Of a stretch of DNA of 8,439 bases, positions 6,271-8,439 are shown piece after piece (position 1 is the first letter of the stretch; each line of letters starts with the position of its first letter). Both the position numbers and the translations under genes were made by a program. Location: contig CALJUJ010000651.1 in assembly GCA_937975525.1 (NCBI GenBank), forward strand, positions 1-8,439. The letters run 5' to 3'. The notes below the pieces were generated by a model, which did not search any database, was not told the DNA's origin, and saw only the letters and a list, made by a program, of their open reading frames with translations. The DNA is from an uncultured bacterium. Lineage in GTDB: Bacteria; Desulfobacterota; Binatia; HRBIN30.

Positions 6271-7065
6271 TTGAAAATCCTGGTCACGGTGAAACGCGTT
6301 CCCGACTACAACGCGATCATCAAAGTCAAGGGTGACGGCTCCGGCATCGTCACCGAGAACCTGAAGTATGTCGTCAACCCCTTCGACGAGATCGCCGTCG
6401 AGGAGGCGTTGCGCATCAAGGCCACCGTGTCCGGGGCTGAGGTCGTCCTCGTCAGTGTCGGCTCCAAGTCGGCTGCCGAACAGCTTCGAACGGGCCTCGC
6501 GATGGGCGCCGATCGCGCCGTCCTCGTCACCAGTGACGACGAGCTCGACTCGCTCGGCGTCGCCAAGGTTCTACACAAGGTCGCCACCGACGAAGGTGCA
6601 GGCCGCGTTCTCATGGGCAAACTGGCCATCGAGGACGACGCCAACCAGACGGGCCAGATGCTGGCCGCGCTCTTGGATTGGCCGCAGGCGACCTTCGCCT
6701 CGAAGGTCGAGAGCCTCGAATCCGACGAGGAAAAGAAGGGCGTCCCGGGCATCGCCATCAGCGGCGAATCGGCTCAGGTCGTCCGGGAGGTCGACGGCGG
6801 CCTCGAAACCATCGAGACCGCGCTGCCTGCGGTGATCACGGTCGACTTGCGGCTCAACGTTCCGCGCTACGCATCGCTCCCGGGGATCATGAAGGCCCGC
6901 AAGAAAGAGCTGAAGGAGCTCGCGGCGGGCGACCTCGGCATCGACCTGGCTCCCAAGGTCAAGGTCACCAAGTTGTCGCCGCCGCCCGAGCGGCAGGCTG
7001 GTCGCAAGGTCGAGTCGGTGGAAGAGCTCGTCAAGGCCCTGCACGACGAGGCAAAGGCCATCTGA
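6271..7065 (+). CDS. etfB: Electron transfer flavoprotein, beta subunit
   Basis: Beta subunit of the soluble ETF heterodimer, which collects electrons from acyl-CoA and related dehydrogenases. 264 residues, close to the mitochondrial protein, which it matches from end to end: KRVPDYNAIIKVK (8-20), NPFDEIAVEEALR (36-48), MGADRA, DDANQTGQM, DGGLET, and the ETF-beta signature VDLRLNVPRYASLPGIMKA (191-209). Leu203 corresponds to the recognition-loop anchor leucine (human Leu195) that docks on partner dehydrogenases. The pattern is that of the AMP-containing, non-bifurcating group. Translation starts at TTG; AAGGAGG (6258-6264) lies six bases upstream, a near-perfect Shine-Dalgarno, and MKILVTVKRV is the expected N-terminus, so the TTG is the real start. 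etfA follows after 22 bases. The gap from the IclR gene is 98 bases and holds candidate regulatory repeats. Confidence 0.98.
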   Translation: MKILVTVKRVPDYNAIIKVKGDGSGIVTENLKYVVNPFDEIAVEEALRIKATVSGAEVVLVSVGSKSAAEQLRTGLAMGADRAVLVTSDDELDSLGVAKVLHKVATDEGAGRVLMGKLAIEDDANQTGQMLAALLDWPQATFASKVESLESDEEKKGVPGIAISGESAQVVREVDGGLETIETALPAVITVDLRLNVPRYASLPGIMKARKKELKELAAGDLGIDLAPKVKVTKLSPPPERQAGRKVESVEELVKALHDEAKAI

Positions 7066-7087
7066 GGCGGCACGAGGAGAGCACACG

Positions 7088-8050
7088 ATGGGCAACATAC
7101 TGATTTTCGCAGAACACAGCGACGGCAAGGTCACCAAGCCGACGCAGATCGCGATCACCGCCGCCAAGCAGGCTGCTGCCGTCTTCGGCGGCGAGTGCGA
7201 AGCGGTGGTGGTCGGCAAGGGGCTCGACGCTGCTGCCGCCGACCTCGCCGAGTACGGCCTCAAAGTGCACGTAGTCGACGGAGATGCGTTCGAGCACTAC
7301 CTCGCCGACGCTACCGCTGCGGCCGTTGCGCATGTCGCCAAGAGCAGCGGCGCCGAGGTCGTTCTCGCGACTTCCACCGCCGTCGGCAAGGATCTCCTTC
7401 CGCGCGTGGCTGCCCTGCTGGATGCGGGCATGGCGACCGACGTCACGGACTTCGAAGAGGGCGGCGCGATGCAACGACCCATCTTCGCAGGAAACGTGAT
7501 TGCGACGGTCGAGATCGCGGGCAGCCCAAAAATCGTCAGCGTACGAGCGACTGCCTTCGATCCGGCTGCCAAGGGGGGAAGCGGCTCGACCGAGGCGGTT
7601 TCGTTCACTCCGGAGGGCACGAAGACGAAGTTCGTGTCGTTCAGCGAGACGAAATCCGACCGCCCGGTGCTCACCGACGCGAGCATCGTCGTCTCCGGCG
7701 GCCGCGCCCTGAAGTCGGGAGAGAACTTCAAGACCGTGCTCGAACCGCTCGTCGACGCCCTGGGTGCGGCGATGGGCGCCAGCCGAGCCGCCGTCGACGC
7801 CGGCTACGTCCCCAACGACCTACAGGTGGGGCAAACGGGCAAGGTCGTGGCGCCCAACCTGTACGTCGCCGTCGGCATCTCCGGTGCGATCCAGCACCTC
7901 GCCGGCATGAAGGACTCGAAGGTCATCGTGGCGATCAACAAGGACGAGGAAGCACCGATCTTCCAGGTCGCCGACTACGGACTGGTCGCCGATCTCTTCA
8001 AGGCGGTGCCCGAGATGACCGAGGAAGTGAAGAAGGTGCGCGCGGGCTGA
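7088..8050 (+). CDS. etfA: Electron transfer flavoprotein, alpha subunit
   Basis: Alpha subunit of ETF, carrying the FAD that shuttles electrons. 320 residues, normal for the family. The N-terminal domain (about 1-190) begins NILIFAEH; the C-terminal FAD domain holds VVSGGRALKSGENF (201-214), GASRAAVDAGYVPND (230-244), VGQTGKVVAPNLY (247-259), VGISGAIQHLAG (262-273), INKDEEAPIF and VADYGLVADLF. Residues aligned with human FAD-contacting Arg249, Thr266 and His286 are Arg233, Thr250 and His270, all conserved. The C-terminal third is strikingly close to the mitochondrial/alphaproteobacterial sequence. AGGAG (7075-7079) is eight bases before the ATG; a strong terminator begins 30 bases after the stop, so etfBA ends a transcription unit. 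No acyl-CoA dehydrogenase gene is in the window. Confidence 0.98.
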   Translation: MGNILIFAEHSDGKVTKPTQIAITAAKQAAAVFGGECEAVVVGKGLDAAAADLAEYGLKVHVVDGDAFEHYLADATAAAVAHVAKSSGAEVVLATSTAVGKDLLPRVAALLDAGMATDVTDFEEGGAMQRPIFAGNVIATVEIAGSPKIVSVRATAFDPAAKGGSGSTEAVSFTPEGTKTKFVSFSETKSDRPVLTDASIVVSGGRALKSGENFKTVLEPLVDALGAAMGASRAAVDAGYVPNDLQVGQTGKVVAPNLYVAVGISGAIQHLAGMKDSKVIVAINKDEEAPIFQVADYGLVADLFKAVPEMTEEVKKVRAG

Positions 8051-8079
8051 GCGTCGCTGCGCCGACTGGCATCCACAGG

Positions 8080-8112
8080 AAGGGGAGCCCGGGAGTCCGG
8101 GCTCCCCTTTTT
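8080..8112 (+). terminator. Intrinsic terminator after etfA
   Basis: GGGGAGCCCGG (8082-8092) pairs perfectly with CCGGGCTCCCC (8097-8107) around a GAGT loop, and two further A-T pairs extend the stem into the run of five T (8108-8112). This is a classical Rho-independent terminator closing the etfBA transcript. Confidence 0.93.
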
Positions 8113-8129
8113 CGTCTGTGGCGGGTCGG

Positions 8130-8158
8130 TTGATGTTGGCGGCAATCGACCGTATGCG
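8130..8158 (+). promoter_or_regulatory. Candidate promoter for the formyltransferase-domain gene
   Basis: TTGATG (8130-8135) and TATGCG (8153-8158) are 17 bases apart, with four and three matches to sigma70 hexamers. A promoter is expected here because a strong terminator ends just upstream and a new gene starts at 8212. Confidence 0.35.
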
Positions 8159-8160
8159 GA

Positions 8161-8184
8161 GGGTCGGTGACCCAGGGTCGGTGA
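8161..8184 (+). repeat. Direct and inverted repeats in the leader of the formyltransferase-domain gene
   Basis: GGGTCGGTGA occurs at 8161-8170 and again at 8175-8184, and the core GGGTCGGT also at 8123-8130. The copies create two overlapping inverted repeats: GGGTC-N3-GACCC (8161-8173) and GACCC-A-GGGTC (8169-8179). They lie just downstream of the candidate -10 element, where a repressor or a small alternative RNA structure could act. No known riboswitch is recognised. Confidence 0.5.
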
Positions 8185-8211
8185 AACAGTACATCGGAGA
8201 AGGCGAGTCTC

Positions 8212-8439
8212 ATGAAGATCGTACTCATCGGTCAGGCGGCGTTCGCGGAGAAGGTTCTCGACGGATTGCGTGACAAGGGTCATGAAATCGCGGCGTTCTA
8301 TTGCCCGCCGGACCGACCCGGCAAGCGGCCGGACCCGGCCAAGGTCCGTGCCGAGGAGCTCGGCATCCCGGTACACCAGCACAAGAGCCGCAAGCGCCCC
8401 GAAGTCGAGGCCGAGGGCGTCGGCTACGCCGCCGACGTC
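8212..8439 (+). CDS. Formyltransferase N-terminal domain protein (partial, runs off window)
   Basis: The first 76 codons of an open gene. MKIVLIGQAAFAEKVLDGL (1-19), YCPPDRPGKRPDP (30-42) and ELGIPVHQ (49-56) match the nucleotide-fold N-terminal domain of 10-formyltetrahydrofolate-using enzymes: 10-formyl-THF dehydrogenase (the start is close to ALDH1L1), methionyl-tRNA formyltransferase and relatives. The catalytic Asn-His-Asp residues lie beyond the window, so the exact enzyme is open. The IGQ start and the short spacing to PPD lean toward the formyl-THF dehydrogenase/hydrolase side. GGAGAAGGCGAG precedes the ATG as a loose ribosome binding site. It is separated from etfA by a strong terminator, so it is a new transcription unit and need not be related to ETF function. 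Confidence 0.78.
   Translation, partial: MKIVLIGQAAFAEKVLDGLRDKGHEIAAFYCPPDRPGKRPDPAKVRAEELGIPVHQHKSRKRPEVEAEGVGYAADV

Noticed and set aside
7195..8133. A 312-codon plus-strand frame overlapping etfA and its terminator
   Set aside because: It is extremely Arg-rich, overlaps the unmistakable etfA frame and would read through the intrinsic terminator, so it is not coding.
7975..8382. A minus-strand open frame across the etfA end and the start of the formyltransferase-domain gene
   Set aside because: It crosses a terminator and two real genes on the other strand and shows no family resemblance.
1..8439. Search by eye for insertion sequences, att sites, CRISPR repeats, tRNA genes and toxin-antitoxin or defence genes
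   Set aside because: No transposase, regular repeat-spacer array, tRNA-like fold or defence-type domain was seen. All long frames are explained by metabolic genes.

Overview
The window is GC-rich bacterial DNA with dense coding and no rRNA, tRNA, CRISPR array or mobile element that I can see. It holds seven protein genes: two on the minus strand at the left, five on the plus strand to the right. The gene content (divergent acyl-CoA carboxylase subunits, a membrane-bound ETF:quinone oxidoreductase of the NarI/ferredoxin/CCG type, a mitochondrial-like EtfBA pair and an IclR regulator) fits a free-living respiring bacterium that oxidises or interconverts acyl-CoA compounds. A deltaproteobacterial, Desulfobacterota or Binatota-like lineage is my guess from the flavour of the proteins; no marker gene here proves it.

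Left block (1-2329, minus strand): a carboxyltransferase subunit (589 codons) followed by the N-terminal part of a biotin carboxylase subunit that runs off the window. The two overlap by one base in TGATG and are almost certainly one operon, transcribed from a sigma70-like promoter near 2479-2506. The biotin carboxylase departs from the usual family motifs, and the carboxyltransferase carries a charged helical insertion and an unusual residue at the position that influences acyl-CoA choice in related enzymes.

Middle block (2585-5214, plus strand): a small exported protein resembling the DUF2255 / split-barrel flavin-binding fold, then a 694-residue membrane iron-sulfur protein with a heme-b type membrane domain, two [4Fe-4S] ferredoxin motifs and two CCG cysteine domains (EMO/FadF type). 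A strong hairpin follows it.

Right block (5384-8050, plus strand): an IclR-family regulator with its own promoter, then etfB (TTG start, perfect Shine-Dalgarno) and etfA 22 bases apart, closed by a textbook intrinsic terminator. The likely logic is that acyl-CoA dehydrogenases elsewhere reduce EtfBA, EtfBA hands electrons to the membrane iron-sulfur protein, and that protein reduces quinone. The IclR regulator between the two parts is a candidate controller of both; short sequence blocks are shared between the upstream regions of the membrane protein gene and etfB. The window ends inside a formyltransferase-domain gene (from 8212) with its own candidate promoter and GGGTCGGT repeats in its leader.

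Nothing here is a clearly new system. The parts most worth a second look are the divergent carboxylase, the exported split-barrel-like protein, the asymmetric CCG domains, and the pairing of a mitochondrial-like ETF with an EMO-type rather than an ETF-QO-type quinone reductase.
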